DNA of 64,000 nt from Cheiracanthium punctorium (taxonomy: Eukaryota > Arthropoda > Arachnida > Araneae > Cheiracanthiidae). The notes beneath the pieces were generated by a model that was not told where the DNA came from, ran no database searches, and saw only the letters and a program-made list of their open reading frames with translations. The stretch spans positions 264,218-328,217 of the forward strand of contig JAWZYV010013132.1 in NCBI GenBank assembly GCA_038373885.1. The letters are read 5' to 3'. A program made the position numbers and the translations under genes. This document shows, in pieces, positions 19,853 through 30,601 of the stretch; position 1 is the first letter of the stretch; every line of letters begins with the position of its first letter.

Positions 19853-21046
19853 CTATTTACCGTCAGATGGAACAGCATTAGCACTGAAAGTGGCAATAAG
19901 TATGCCATACGTAAGTAGATTTCCGATTACTGACAGAATCAGTCCTTTACTCAGGGCAATAGAATCAAGCAGCTTGAATCCTTCCATATCCTCCTTTAGC
20001 GGGACGATGATATGTGACAGATTTGGATGCCTCATAGAGAGCTTTTGAGCCGTGATTTTAATATCAGAGGCAGCATTTAAAATGGACGAATTATACGAAC
20101 ACATGCAGACAAATTCTAAAAACGTAGAGGATATGAGATAAATGTATGTTATGGGTGAGTAACTAAAGTCTGCGTATACCGCATTATACAATTGTTCAAA
20201 AACTGTGCTCAGTAATTGTGTAATTGTTATGAGAAGACACGGATGGATCTCACGGTTAATGTTTACGATACTGGTGCGAAGTTCCAAGTATACCTCGGAG
20301 ACATGCTTCAGATCTTCAGAACTGATGTGCTGGAGTTTTACGTTTATTTCCCTGAGGGATTCTGTCATCACAAAGCAAACGGAACAGAAGTAAGCAGTGA
20401 TAGACGCATCGACAAGGCCGACATGATAAATTAGAACTGAAATAGGAAGAGAATAATAAGAGAATGGCGGAGGTATTTGCCAATGATAATATACTTTATA
20501 AGTTCGCGTAAACATACATGAGTCATAAGTGCGATATCCTGCATAAGCATAAAAAGATACCTGTTGTACAAACAGTACAAGCATCAGTTTCCACCTAAAT
20601 TTCTTCATGGAATTTTCATCCGAACATACTTTAGCATACGTTTCAGATAGATGGCATGAGATATTCTTAAGATTTTTTCTTTTGCAGTAGAGTGCTATTC
20701 TATTCAAAAAGCATAGAGATTGAATTGAAATAATTGCTAGTTGAACCTTAAGAATTACTAAATTTGCCTTCACAGAAGCGAGATCACATATAATATAAAT
20801 AGAATTTCCTTCCGCGATCGCTGCTAAGATAAGGGACAGAATTGTCATTGTTATGTACTTTCTAGAAAAATCAATACCTCTTTCAAATCCAATTCCATGT
20901 GCCCACATGTACTTGTTTATGAAGGAAAATATGCTCATTGTGCAGTTTTTTACTTTCTTTACTTTTTTTTCCTGGAATGAAATCGGGATGATTTTAGAAT
21001 TTCGTGATGAAAATAATTTTTCAAAGCGTGGTCGAAGCATTTCCAT
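19853..21046 (-). CDS. GR1, gustatory-receptor-like 7TM chemoreceptor
   Basis: A complete 397-codon frame without introns. It encodes a multipass membrane protein with about seven hydrophobic segments: a charged N-terminus of about 60 residues, TM1 near 63-85, TM2 near 98-118, TM3 near 153-172, TM4 near 197-228, TM5 near 270-290, TM6 near 297-318 and TM7 near 363-387. TM7 ends in TYGILIATF, a variant of the arthropod GR signature TYhhhhhQF with T in place of Q. Length fits the family (about 350-450). GRs are ligand-gated cation channels for taste or contact chemicals in sensory neurons; the ligand here cannot be read. Two ATGs open the frame (MEML); the first aligns with GR3 and GR4. It is the only minus-strand member, head to head with GR2. 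A transposon inserted one base beyond the stop codon supplies new downstream sequence. An alternative is another lineage-specific 7TM family, but the TM7 motif argues for GR. Confidence 0.85.
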   Translation of the reverse strand: MEMLRPRFEKLFSSRNSKIIPISFQEKKVKKVKNCTMSIFSFINKYMWAHGIGFERGIDFSRKYITMTILSLILAAIAEGNSIYIICDLASVKANLVILKVQLAIISIQSLCFLNRIALYCKRKNLKNISCHLSETYAKVCSDENSMKKFRWKLMLVLFVQQVSFYAYAGYRTYDSCMFTRTYKVYYHWQIPPPFSYYSLPISVLIYHVGLVDASITAYFCSVCFVMTESLREINVKLQHISSEDLKHVSEVYLELRTSIVNINREIHPCLLITITQLLSTVFEQLYNAVYADFSYSPITYIYLISSTFLEFVCMCSYNSSILNAASDIKITAQKLSMRHPNLSHIIVPLKEDMEGFKLLDSIALSKGLILSVIGNLLTYGILIATFSANAVPSDGK

Positions 21047-22600
21047 GTTTTAAGCTTATCTGCTTGAGATTATTTCTCACAAATTACACAGTGTTTACAC
21101 AGAAATGTAAATCAAAACCCTTAAGATTTGAGAGTTGATTTTTTGTGTAACATAATTCCATGTATTCATAGTTTTATTTTTAAAATATTAATAACTATAG
21201 TGATATTAACCGCATACGCGAATTAAAATCAATCTTCTCTTAAAGATATACATACTGTGTTAAATATCTAAATTTATATTTTAAATAATTATAGCTATTA
21301 TTATTTCAAACTACATAGCTCAGCTACTTTAGAAATAGTTGATTGTGTTATATTCCTCATTATTTCTTCTTTTAAAATAACTCTCAGTTAGTATTAAAAT
21401 AAAAGATGTTTTCAAAATGAAAAGGTTACAAAAATTCGGTACTTTTTTATTTGTCCATCTTTTAGTTTCGAAAATAATTTTTACTTAAAGAATTTTCAAT
21501 GACGTTTGTTATTAATTTCAATGTTAAATTTGGGACGATCCTACAAATACATCTATGCTCATGCAGTGAAAATAAAAATCATCAGAGAAATTGCACGCAA
21601 ATGATGTGCTCTAAAATTTCAAAGTACGTTACATCTAATTTTATATTTCAGCAATTTATTCCCACAGAATATGGTTACTAACCACATATCAATTCTTTAT
21701 GACGCACTTTCTTCTGGTATAACTCTTTTGCAATGTTGAAGCTAGCAACAACACATAAACAACAAATTATGTCTTTAATAAAACATTTTACTGTAATGAT
21801 CAATGCACGTTCATTCATTGGAAACAGATGATAAATGATTTTTAAAATTCTGCATAAAATACAACCTGCCTCATACCTTGTGTAACGGGTTCATGTAGGA
21901 GCGTCTTTCACGAGTGCACCGTGTTTTGAACTAAACTTTGTAAATTTAATCAATATCTATACAATATTCCAATGGTGTGCGTGTCCATTCTTAATTAAAA
22001 TTTGTAATCGTTTTCTATTATCGTTTTTGTCTCGTAATACACACACACACACAGACATACACATACACACACATATATATATTCTTTCAGGCAATCTAAC
22101 AAAAAGTCCAAATGTATTGATTGCGCTTATCAAAGGATCTGTCAATTTATTTCGCTGATGGAAGAAAATTACATTTTTTTATGTAATTTAATGAGCTCAC
22201 TTATAGTTAAAAAATATTTTTGTTGCGACTTTTTCTCCTATTCGTTTGCCTTAACCCTAAAACCTATTATTCTCTTTTCCGTTCTAAGTATATTATTGAT
22301 TTTGATACAAAATATTTAAAACATGGATCTTCATTTCTATTCAAATATATATAGGGTAAACAGCAAGTATGAATTGAAAGAAGAACTAAACAAAAAAAAA
22401 ATCATAATGCATTTTAATCATATTTGAATTCACCAACAAAAATAACTTAAATAGTTTTTTTCATTTTATTATTATTATTTCATTATAATTTTAACTTATA
22501 TGCAATGCTAAACTGGCAAATATCTGATTTTTACGCATTCATACTTCGATATATTGTGCCGTTATTCCTTTTTTTTGTGAGATATTTTAAACAAATATAT
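21047..22600 (-). other. 5' flank of GR1, homologous to the other GR upstream regions
   Basis: On the minus strand, about 530 bp before the start codon, a GATGATTTTTATTTTCA block is found that also precedes GR2 (about 30060) and GR4 (about 58107) at similar distance; a weaker version precedes GR3. Just before the ATG, AATCTCAAGCAGATAAG resembles the GR2 and GR3 leaders. A mixed (CA)n/(TA)n tract lies at 22038-22082. No coding sequence is seen. Confidence 0.55.
22038..22082. repeat. (CA)n/(TA)n microsatellite
   Basis: Imperfect CA repeats with ACAGACATACACATAC interruptions, ending in a TA tract. Confidence 0.9.
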
Positions 22601-22619
22601 ATGTAAATATTACGAGCTG

Positions 22620-22780
22620 TTGGAAAAAACACTCAAATTACTTCTCAGTTCCCTGTGTTCCTTGTGACGAAGGGCTTGGACTGAGGAAGGCCAAAACAAT
22701 TTTTGGCCGAAACGTACGTATCTTCTTACCTATAACATCTTATGTGTGTTTTTTACAAAGTTTTTTATTTACTTTATTAT
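22620..22780 (+). repeat. Ribozyme-like retroelement fragment (single copy)
   Basis: Matches one arm of the 19.5-kb palindrome in order: CTCAGTTCCCTGTG, a CTGAGGA-A-stem-GAAAC motif at 22681-22714 (stem GGCCAAAA / TTTTGGCC), then CTTATGTGTGTTTT.ACAAAGTTTT. It is not inverted here. Confidence 0.6.
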
Positions 22781-23019
22781 GAGCTGTTCTTTTAAGAACA
22801 GCTACCGATCAGCACCAAGCCAATGTTATACTGTTGTTTATCCCAATAAAAATAAATAAATCTCTGCATATCCAACCATCAGCAAAATAAAGATAACTAA
22901 CCGCCAAGGCGGCCTGCTCAGCCCACTGCAAGGCCTATTTTTTTTCTTTCTTTTTTTTGGATATACGATAAACTCGCCAAGTATTTTAAAGCTGCGAAAA
23001 GATCCGAATGATCTTGCAT

Positions 23020-23362
23020 TTTCACGAAAAGCCGATGATACCACAGCAAATGGCTAAAGTGTACTTTAGCCCAATGCATGGTGGCAATTTTTAGATGGGC
23101 GATTAATGCGCCAAGTATTGTAAATTCAATATTTTAAAGCTGTGAAAAAGTCCGAGGGATGTTACATTTTCGTGCATCCATTATTGGTATTTTGTAATCT
23201 AGCTACAGCGTCACATATGCTTGCTCCATTAAGCTGTTAATTTGGGTTTTCCACCTGCGTTTATGTTTTTGCAGTAATGTTTACATCTAAATGTTGCCAT
23301 TCGCAGCGTGGATATATCGCCGATTTTGGTACCGCATACGTTAACGTATTATATAAATAGAT
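23020..23362 (+). repeat. Repeat families G and H, uninterrupted copy
   Basis: 23030-23190 matches 5325-5490 and 55430-55590 (ACAGCAAATGGCTAAA.TGT.CTTTAGCCC.ATGCAT). 23195-23362 matches the two halves of family H flanking the hAT at 8316-9537, and so is the reference for that insertion site. Confidence 0.6.
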
Positions 23363-23856
23363 ACAATGTAAATATAGTTTTCAGTTCTTTTTCAGTTCAC
23401 CTTTTGAATTCTCTATAATTTAGAGTCATTTTTGATATTAATTCTGCGAGTGCTCATTCTCGCAGAAGTGCACGCAACTTATCTTTCGTACTTTTCAGCA
23501 AATTAATTTGATTCCAAATCTCGGAGACAATAGCAATCAGAATACATTGCTGCATACGCCATGCCTAAATGATAAGTTTGCGCTAAATAATTAACTGAGA
23601 GTATTTCGTTTAGCTAAAAAGAAGGTTTAAATGTAATGCTAACAATTTGAAAAAGTAACAGAGTAATTATTATTACTATTATGTTTCAAGAAATTAATTT
23701 TTCTGTCACTTATTTCAAATTCAAATCGAAATTTCAAAATTTTTAAACTTAAAGGGTAATTTGGAGGCCCTCTTTTTGATGGGGGCCCGGCTGCTTGCCG
23801 CGAATGCCCTGACGGAAATCGTCCCTGATGCTAATCTTTGATTTTTGGCATAATGG
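23363..23856. other. Non-coding, nothing recognised
   Basis: AT-rich with a short GC-richer patch near 23760-23830. No supported gene or repeat was found before the TTAA element. Confidence 0.3.
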
Positions 23857-23860
23857 TTAA

Positions 23861-24264
23861 CCCTTTCAGGCGCAGTGATCCCGCTCTGGGAACACGAAAC
23901 TCTGACGTTTTGTCTGTTGCCAGTCACGAAGAATAGGTTGGATATCTATAAAGATAGTTGCGGATGACATAGCTCCATGAGAATCTTTTACTTTTTAGCA
24001 CGTCCTTTCCCGTCAAAAAATGGTCACGATTATTTTTAACAGCACTGACATCTGCTGAAAAATGGAAGAATGCGAAAACAGCTGGATAGATTGCCCAATG
24101 CTGAAAAACGGGCAGCCGTTTTTCAGCTGCCGTCAAAAAAGGGTCTCTGGATCTGTGGCACGCGATGAACGTTTCGATCGCCCGCCATCTTGCTGGTAGT
24201 TAAGTCAAGCGATGGCAACGGCTGCCCTTTTTTCAGCATTGGGAAAGGGTTGCGCCTCAAAGGG
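23861..24264. mobile_element. piggyBac-like MITE, 404 bp, with TTAA on both sides
   Basis: TTAA at 23857-23860 and 24265-24268. Ends CCCTTTCAGGCGCA and, read inward from the right, CCCTTTGAGGCGCA. Inside, CCAATGCTGAAAAA..GGGCAGCCG recurs in both orientations, giving a fold-back core. Relatives at 28909-29302 and 63373-63707 share the GTTCCCGCTCTGGGAACAC-type left end and the GTGACATAGCTCCA.GAGAATC body. No transposase is encoded. Confidence 0.85.
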
Positions 24265-24378
24265 TTAATAACTCGTTCAAACTCGACCTGTTCACATCAT
24301 TTTACAGTCTACGTATTATATACTAATGTTCAGTCAATGCCTGGTTAATCTTTTTTTTTTGGCATAATGGTTAATACC
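24265..24378 (+). repeat. Tandem host unit interrupted by two different transposons
   Basis: TTTTTGGCATAATGGTTAAT occurs at 23841 and again at 24353. A following TCAAAACTC.ACC..TTCACATCA.TTTAC..TCTACGTAT...GTTCAGTCAAT phrase occurs at 24273-24345 and 27702-27772. The two units of about 105 bp were tandem before a piggyBac MITE entered the first and a hAT entered the second. Confidence 0.65.
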
Positions 24379-24409
24379 CAGTGATGCTACAGCGGCTTAG
24401 GCCTTTCGT

Positions 24410-24680
24410 ATCACTTTTCGTATCAGAAAAAATCGACTTTTGTATCAGTTTTCAGGCTTTCGTATCAGGAAAAATCTAATTTTGTATCAGTTTTACAGAC
24501 TTTCGTATCAGGAAAAAATCTAATTTCGTATCAATTTTACAGATTTTCGTTTCACAAAATTACTTTAGTATCAGTTTTGCAGACTTTTGCATCAAAGATT
24601 TCTGCTTTTGCATCAGTTTCACAAATTTTTGTGCTTAAAAAGAAAACTCTATACTTATCAATTTTGCAAGCTTTTGTATC
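24410..24680 (+). repeat. Tandem GTATCAG-motif array
   Basis: About eleven occurrences of TTTCGTATCA or TTTTGTATCA/TTTTGCATCA at irregular 15-35 bp steps, several followed by GTTTTACAGA. It lies just inside the hAT end and probably serves as subterminal binding sites. Confidence 0.75.
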
Positions 24681-24699
24681 GCTTACATATTATGTATAA

Positions 24700-26179
24700 T
24701 GCCCCCTCTTACCACCCCTCAAAAAAGGTAAAAAGAAAAATATTGTTATCAGTAAAGCTGATTATTATATATATATATATATATTATTTTTTTAAGTGGA
24801 CAATTTCAAATCGGTTATACTGGTGTTTAAATTTGTTTGATTATTGGGCTGTATTTTAAAGTATTGACATTAGCATTATACTACCATATTTTTTTTAACA
24901 AACAATTACATGACAGGAGCTATTTACAAGTAATTTAACAAATAACTTAATAATATTATATTTTAAGAAAATTTTTTCAGGCTACAGCTTTTCAAAAAGG
25001 TTTTTTTTTTTTGTGAAGGCAGCAATTTTCAAAGAAAGTAAAATCCTTTGTCCATAATACTGAAAAATCAAATTTCCGGAATATTGGCGAACCCAGGAGG
25101 CGGAGGGGGGGGGGAGGTGCACTCCCAAAATCTGACACTCGGGAATCTTTAGTTTATGCTAGCATTATAGTTATTTATAAATTTATGTAACTAAAAATTG
25201 TAATTAAAATGATTATTGTATCATAAGTATAATCTAATTAGGATTAATAAACATTTTGTTTAATTTACCTATTATTGTGATGATAACCGACCCCCATACC
25301 CGGGGGGGGGGGAGGAAAAAGAAAGAAACTGTTGCTTGAGCCTTTGTCTCGGAATCGCTAAGTCAGAACGATTCCCCTCTCCCTTGTCACGTGTCACGTG
25401 ATGCTACGCATACTCCCGTGCGCCCGCGTGAGGGTGTGAGCTAGACAATCCGTTGGTCCATACATTCCCAAGCGCTTGCAAATAAATAAAATTAAATGAG
25501 TTTTTTAACAAATAGAAACAAAATAAGTACTTTCTATGAACTCTACATTCGAAATTAGCAAATGGTGAAGTCCTTAAAAAAATTCTATTCAATATCATAA
25601 TCTAGTCTTCGAGTTAGAATGATTTTAACATATTAAATGTTAATACTGAATTTTAATAATAACTTTATAACATAAGTTTAAAGTCTAGGTTTTTTTGATG
25701 CGATAGTTAAATATGGTTTAAAATGTCATGCATCGAAAATCCGCCAACCATGCATCTAACCAACGCCACACTGAATGCATACAAGAATTTAAAATTTTGA
25801 AAAGCAAAAATATTTTTTAACTGTGCAATTTTTTGTTTCCTTCGAAGGCTCTGAACGCAAGTCATAACGAACACAGTGATGGCGTTGTAGGTTTGCTATC
25901 ACTAGGTTAATTTAAGTTTATGGAATTGCCGGTTTTTTAAATAGCTGTTAAATTCTTTCCTTAGTTAACGGCGTAAGCGACAAAAAAAAAAAAAAAAAAA
26001 AACTACTTTCACTGAGCTTTCTGTATATTCATGTGTTGAACTTAAAGAAAAAAAAATGCATTAGTTTGCGGTGTTTTGTTCATTGTTTGGATCATTCTTT
26101 TTCTTTCAGTTGATTAACTGTAAAAAGTCTTTTCGCGGTAGCAACTGGGTTTTTCTGCCAATCGAGGGCGCCGTGGCAA
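24700..26179. other. Interior of the hAT element, non-coding
   Basis: Contains a (TA)n tract at 24761-24785, poly-T, and runs of G at about 25106-25115 and 25302-25312. No coding frame with family resemblance was found. Confidence 0.4.
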
Positions 26180-26650
26180 GAGCTGCAAATTCTTGACTTG
26201 CTTTAAAATGTAAAATAATATAAAACTTTGTAAAATAACACCTATTTTTACTGCCATACAGCTGTTTCGAGCAAAAACTTTTTGCCCTTCCTCAGTGACA
26301 ATAGTTAGGATTATCACTGAGGAAAGGGCAAAAAGTTTTGTTGTTGTTGTAGGATTAAGGCCAATTATCTACACGAGGGATCTAGGACTGGGTGGGGTGC
26401 CCTCCGTTGTAGCCTTTCTAAGGGGTCCTAACCTATTTTGAGGCTGTTTTGGAGAAAACCACGGAAAACTCCGAACGGTTTGGTCGGCAGACGCGACCTG
26501 GCACGAACCAGGTGCCTGGTTTCAAACCAGGCGCCTTCCATCTCCCAGTTCAGTGCTCAATGCACTCTGCCACTGGTGGGGCGCAAAATTTTTTGCTCGA
26601 ATAGCTGTATGGCGTCTAAGTAAACTTTATGGTGTTATTTTATAATTAAA
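26180..26650. mobile_element. Inverted pair of ribozyme-like repeats, one arm split by a SINE
   Basis: Left arm on the minus strand: CTGAGGA-A-stem-GAAAC (26264-26295) followed by AGCTGTATGGC and GTTATTTTA. The right arm on the plus strand starts CACTGAGGAAAGGGCAAAAAG (26315) and resumes after the SINE as TTTGCTCGAATAGCTGTATG (26593). The inverted layout repeats that of 19521-19842. Flanking sequence resembles the ACAAAGTTTT tail of that family. Confidence 0.6.
26340..26580 (-). mobile_element. tRNA-derived SINE, copy 1
   Basis: On the minus strand the head has a TGGCAGAGTGCATTGAGC A-box-like stretch and a GGTTTGAAACC B-box (26518-26528), followed by GGAGTTTTCCGTGGTTTTCTCC and a (CAA)n tail (ACAACAACAAC). 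Near-duplicate flanks GCAAAAAGTTTT and GCAAAATTTTTT fit a target-site duplication. A second copy lies at 51544-51770. Confidence 0.8.
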
Positions 26651-27697
26651 AAAAATATTTTATGTTTTAAACACCCGTTGCTTTGAGTGATTTTATTGGT
26701 TTAAAATAGTTCATTTAATGATTTTACTTTTTTTTCTTATTAGAGCTTTCATTTACTTTCCGTTTTGCGTATAGTGGATTATTTTTTGAGGTTATTCAAA
26801 ATACAAACAGAAAAAAAATTATTTCTTTCTTGGTTTTAAAAAGGAGAAATTTATTTTGAAAACCATTCATTTAAAGCGTTCTTTTGAACCTTGAAAAAAA
26901 CTGCTAATTTAACTATTACATATATTATCTAGCCGCCTCCCCCCTCCCCCAATTTCTTTTGCGCACTACCCTTATTGTCGCACAAAAAATGCTTAATAAG
27001 AAAAAAAAAAAGGTTTAAAAGCATATATAGCATTTAGAGCTATTCAGCAATACAGGAGTGTTTAGATACATTAGTGATTTTATTTTTGTTGTTTGATTTA
27101 TATCAGCCCTAAACTATGTTTACTTTAACCTATGGGATAAGTTTTCTCTGTTTATTCTTTTGATGGAACATCTGCCCCATTCTGAATGCATATCATTTAC
27201 CAAACAGGGTAAAGAGGCAGGATGTTTTGACGGCCTTTGATAAGTTATTTACAAGAATCTATTAAATAAAGTGCTTTGTAGAGGAAAAATTTTCTAAAAC
27301 CATTGTCTTTTTTTTTTGTTAATTGTTTTACTATTATTAATTCTATCCTTGATTTTAAAGTGATGAAATATATTGTTTGGATTTGTTGATTTTGGGGGAG
27401 ATCAGTTTGGAACTGTACGCACTTTCTGATATGAAAAATCGAACAGTGTTCTGGTGAAAACGGGAAAGTGATACATTAGTATGTATTTTTTGGTTTATTT
27501 ACTTTTTTGGACCTTGGGACAGCACGGATTTGGAGCAGAATTTGTTTAAAATTATACTTTTTGTATCAGGAAATACCAAGAAATTCTTTTGGCGCAGAAA
27601 CCTTCAAAAATAAGCTTTTTGTATCAGGATGTATCAAGAGATTCCATTTGGCGCAGTTTGGCGCAATTGGCGCAGCCGTAGCATCCCTGTAATACCT

Positions 27698-28904
27698 CAT
27701 TCAAAACTCAACCAATTAACATCAGTTTACGTTCTACGTATATACTATTGTTCAGTCAATCGCTAGTTAAATGATATTGTCTTCTGTATTTCGCTCTGCA
27801 AATCAAAGTGGGCGGAAAGCACAGCAATGTTCCCAAAGTGGTAACTTGCTAGATACAGGCAGAGAAAGTTCGACAGGAAACCACTAGGCGCCAGCACACA
27901 TGACACCAACCCTTGGTGGTGGGAATTTCCTGTTTCGCAGTAGGTTCCCGACGGGAAATTTGAGAAAAATCGACTGCGCGTACCAAAGACACCTTACTAG
28001 TCCCAAAGTGGCGGCTTGCGGTTTTCTCATAATTTTTTCGAACTTCACTAGTATATTAGATACGACATTGTTTTAATTAAGGTACATTCCCAAAACCTGC
28101 TTTTAATATCTTCGAGGCAGTTGTATTTCAGAAAATTCAATTAGAAATCTATTTTTCAAAATTGCATCATATGTCATCATATATAATAGTCAATGTTGGT
28201 GAAGTCTATGGCACTAACTGCCGTAGTTTTGTCAAGGGTAAATAATTTGCACACTTAAAAACGTCATTACTTTCCAGTCCTCCATTGTGACCAGCTTACT
28301 GACAATTATTTATTTTTTTCTAAAAACTCTCATTAATCGATCTTCAGCAGTTTTATTTCTCTTGTGATACGAGAATATTGCTTTCGGTAATCTTTCGAGT
28401 CAAATTTTTACAAACGAATAACGAGGTAAACCTTTATACTATAATTATATGAGTAATTATGACTGATCAGCAACAGTTCAATGTCATAACTTTGTTTGTC
28501 TCCAACGGAAACGAACGAAATAAACCTGATCCGTATGATATTAGTGAGAACAGGTGCGACGTTCCCGGTCACACATGTGCAATTTTGCGAGAGGCGCCGA
28601 AAATGGAGGGGCTTAGCTGTATAAGTACAGATTATATACGCTTGTTGACCTTACGAATATTATCTATGAACCTTTTAGTTGAAAAAGGTAGAAAATTGCA
28701 TAACACATACAGGAAAGAAACTCACTAAAAAAGGTAGTCTAGTAATGACCAAATTTCCGATTTAACAACTAATCAGTTTTTAGAATAACACAATATTAGA
28801 AAGAAATATGAGATATTATTATTATGTATGGCATGATTGACCTGTACGGAGAAAAATATTTTAACTATACTGACATTTGACTTTCGCTCGAATACCACTT
28901 TTTT
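27698..28904. other. Non-coding region between hAT and MITE
   Basis: 27702-27780 is the rest of the tandem host unit. Beyond it the sequence is not recognised. An 89-codon open frame at 28459-28728 is the longest, but it resembles no family and has no paralogue in the window; I do not call it a gene. Confidence 0.35.
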
Positions 28905-28908
28905 AACC

Positions 28909-29302
28909 CTTTAGCACGCAGTGTTCCCGCTCTGGGAACACCAAATTCTGACGTTTTGACTGTTGCCAGTCACAAAGAATAGATTTGATTTCTATAAAAA
29001 TAGTTGCCGGTGACATAGCTCCACGAGAATCCTTTACTTTTTAGCGCGTCATTTCCCGTAAAAAAATGGTCACGATTATTTTTAACAGCACTGACACCTG
29101 CTGAAAAATGGAAGAATGCGAGAAGAGCCGGATAGATTGCCCAATGCTGAAAAAAGGGCAGCCGTTGCCATCGCTCGACTTAACTACCAGCAAGATAGCG
29201 GACGATCGAAACATTCATCGCGTGCCACAGATCTAGAGACCCTTTTTTGACGACAACTGGCTGTGCCGGGCACAGCCAGCTGCGTCAGAAAAGGGTCTAA
29301 TT
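28909..29302 (+). mobile_element. piggyBac-like MITE relative, right end degraded
   Basis: TTAA at 28905-28908 precedes CCCTTTAGCACGCAGTGTTC, matching the left end of the 23861 element. The body matches through the GCTGAAAAAAGGGCAGCCG core. The right end is a separate fold-back (ACCCTTTTTTGACG ... CGTCAGAAAAGGGT) with an inner CTGGCTGTGC palindrome and no TTAA. Confidence 0.65.
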
Positions 29303-30601
29303 TTTCTCGTTTAGATCTTTTCTGAATTTATATTTCCTTTTTCTGTAAGATGCATACTTGAATAGCAGCGAACATCTATGTTTTAAATATTTTGTGCCAA
29401 AATAAATAATATATTTATAATTAAAAATGAAAAAGTCGCAAAAATAATGTATTTTAAATATAAGTAGAGAGTTTATTGGATAAAACTACAAGAAAATAGG
29501 TAATTTTCTTCCACCAGAAGTTTTTTTAATACGAAGCAAACTCTCGGAACCATTGATAAAGGCTGTTATTGCTTTTAAACTTTTTGTAAGATCGCTTGTA
29601 AGTTTATGAATACGTATATATTATCGGAAATCGATTGCAAATTTTTGAAGGGAAAATGACCACGTACAACATTGTAATATTAAATAGGCATTAATTAAAT
29701 TTATGAGGTTGAACGGAAAACATGAAGGTACTTCTAGAATAAGCCGATACGTCTGAACCTCTGACACAATGTATGAGGAAAATTACATTTTATGTACAAT
29801 TTTAAGTATCACTTTTTGCGCACCTTCTGAAGAATGAATGTACATGGACCATTACAGCAAATATTTTTATTTTAAGATATAGTTTGTATTTTATTTTGAA
29901 TTTAGTGTGAACATTGCACGAGAGTTCGCAGCAAAAAAAATCATTATCGAAAATTGATATGCGGTAAACAATCAGGCACTATAGAAGTAAGTGGTTGAAA
30001 TTGAAAATTATATGAAACGTACTTCGAAAATTTAGGATACATAATTTCCGTATATTCTGTGATGATTTTTATTTTCAGTATTTGAACATCGACGTAGCTT
30101 AGATTGTCCCAGATTTGACGGTGAAATTTATATCAAATATTATTAAAAATTCTAGAAGTAAAAAGGAATTTAGAAACTGAAGGACTGATAAACAAAAATT
30201 CTATAAGTTCCTGCAAGATTTTAATTTTTAAGTCATTTTTTTATGAAAACGCTGCAGTTGGTTTTAAAAGAAGAAATAGTGATAAATATAACATACTTTA
30301 CTATTTAACAGGTAAACTATAATTCGATGGAAATAATAATAGCTACACGTATTTAAAATATGAACTTTTAAAAATATTTAACTTAGTATAAATTTAAAAG
30401 TAAATTGTTTTCAGTCAGTGTAATGCAATTATTTTCAATGTAAGAATTATTATTATTTTGGCAATAAAACTATGAATAAATGAAATTATGTTACACTATA
30501 AAACAAAACTCTCAAACCTGAAGCATTTTGATTTATGTTTTGTGAATAGCATTGTTAAGAATAAATAGTGATTTTTAACACATAATCTCCTGCAGATAGG
30601 G
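29303..30601 (+). other. 5' flank of GR2
   Basis: Homologous to 43020-44360 upstream of GR3 over most of its length, with shared phrases such as CCAAAATAAATAATATATTT, TTAC.TTTTATG.ACAATTTTAA and TTATCTTCGAAAATT-like blocks. GTGATGATTTTTATTTTCAG at 30059-30078 is shared with GR1 and GR4 and looks like a 3' splice site. CTCCTGCAGATAGGG directly precedes the ATG. It probably contains the promoter and perhaps a non-coding first exon; neither is proven. Confidence 0.55.

Larger units (their letters stand above)
24379..27689. mobile_element. hAT-like element, 3.3 kb, non-coding
   Basis: Terminal repeats CAGTGATGCTACAGC and, read inward from the right, CAGGGATGCTACGGC. Flanking TAATACC occurs on both sides (a 7-8 bp target duplication). 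Subterminal TTTCGTATCAG-type repeats fill 24410-24620, and TTTTTGTATCAGGA recurs at 27560 and 27620. No transposase frame is seen; the interior is AT-rich with G runs and a nested ribozyme-like palindrome that itself holds a SINE. The host sequence is a tandem repeat whose other unit is intact at this spot. Confidence 0.7.

Noticed and set aside
19773..20434. Open frames on the strand opposite GR1, and likewise opposite GR2 (31025-31443) and GR3 (44790-45589)
   Set aside because: They are antisense shadows of the receptor genes; they shift in step with the paralogous coding sequence and resemble no family.
28459..28728. 89-codon open frame with ATG
   Set aside because: No recognisable motif, no paralogue in the window and no promoter or splice context; it is the length expected by chance in this amount of DNA.
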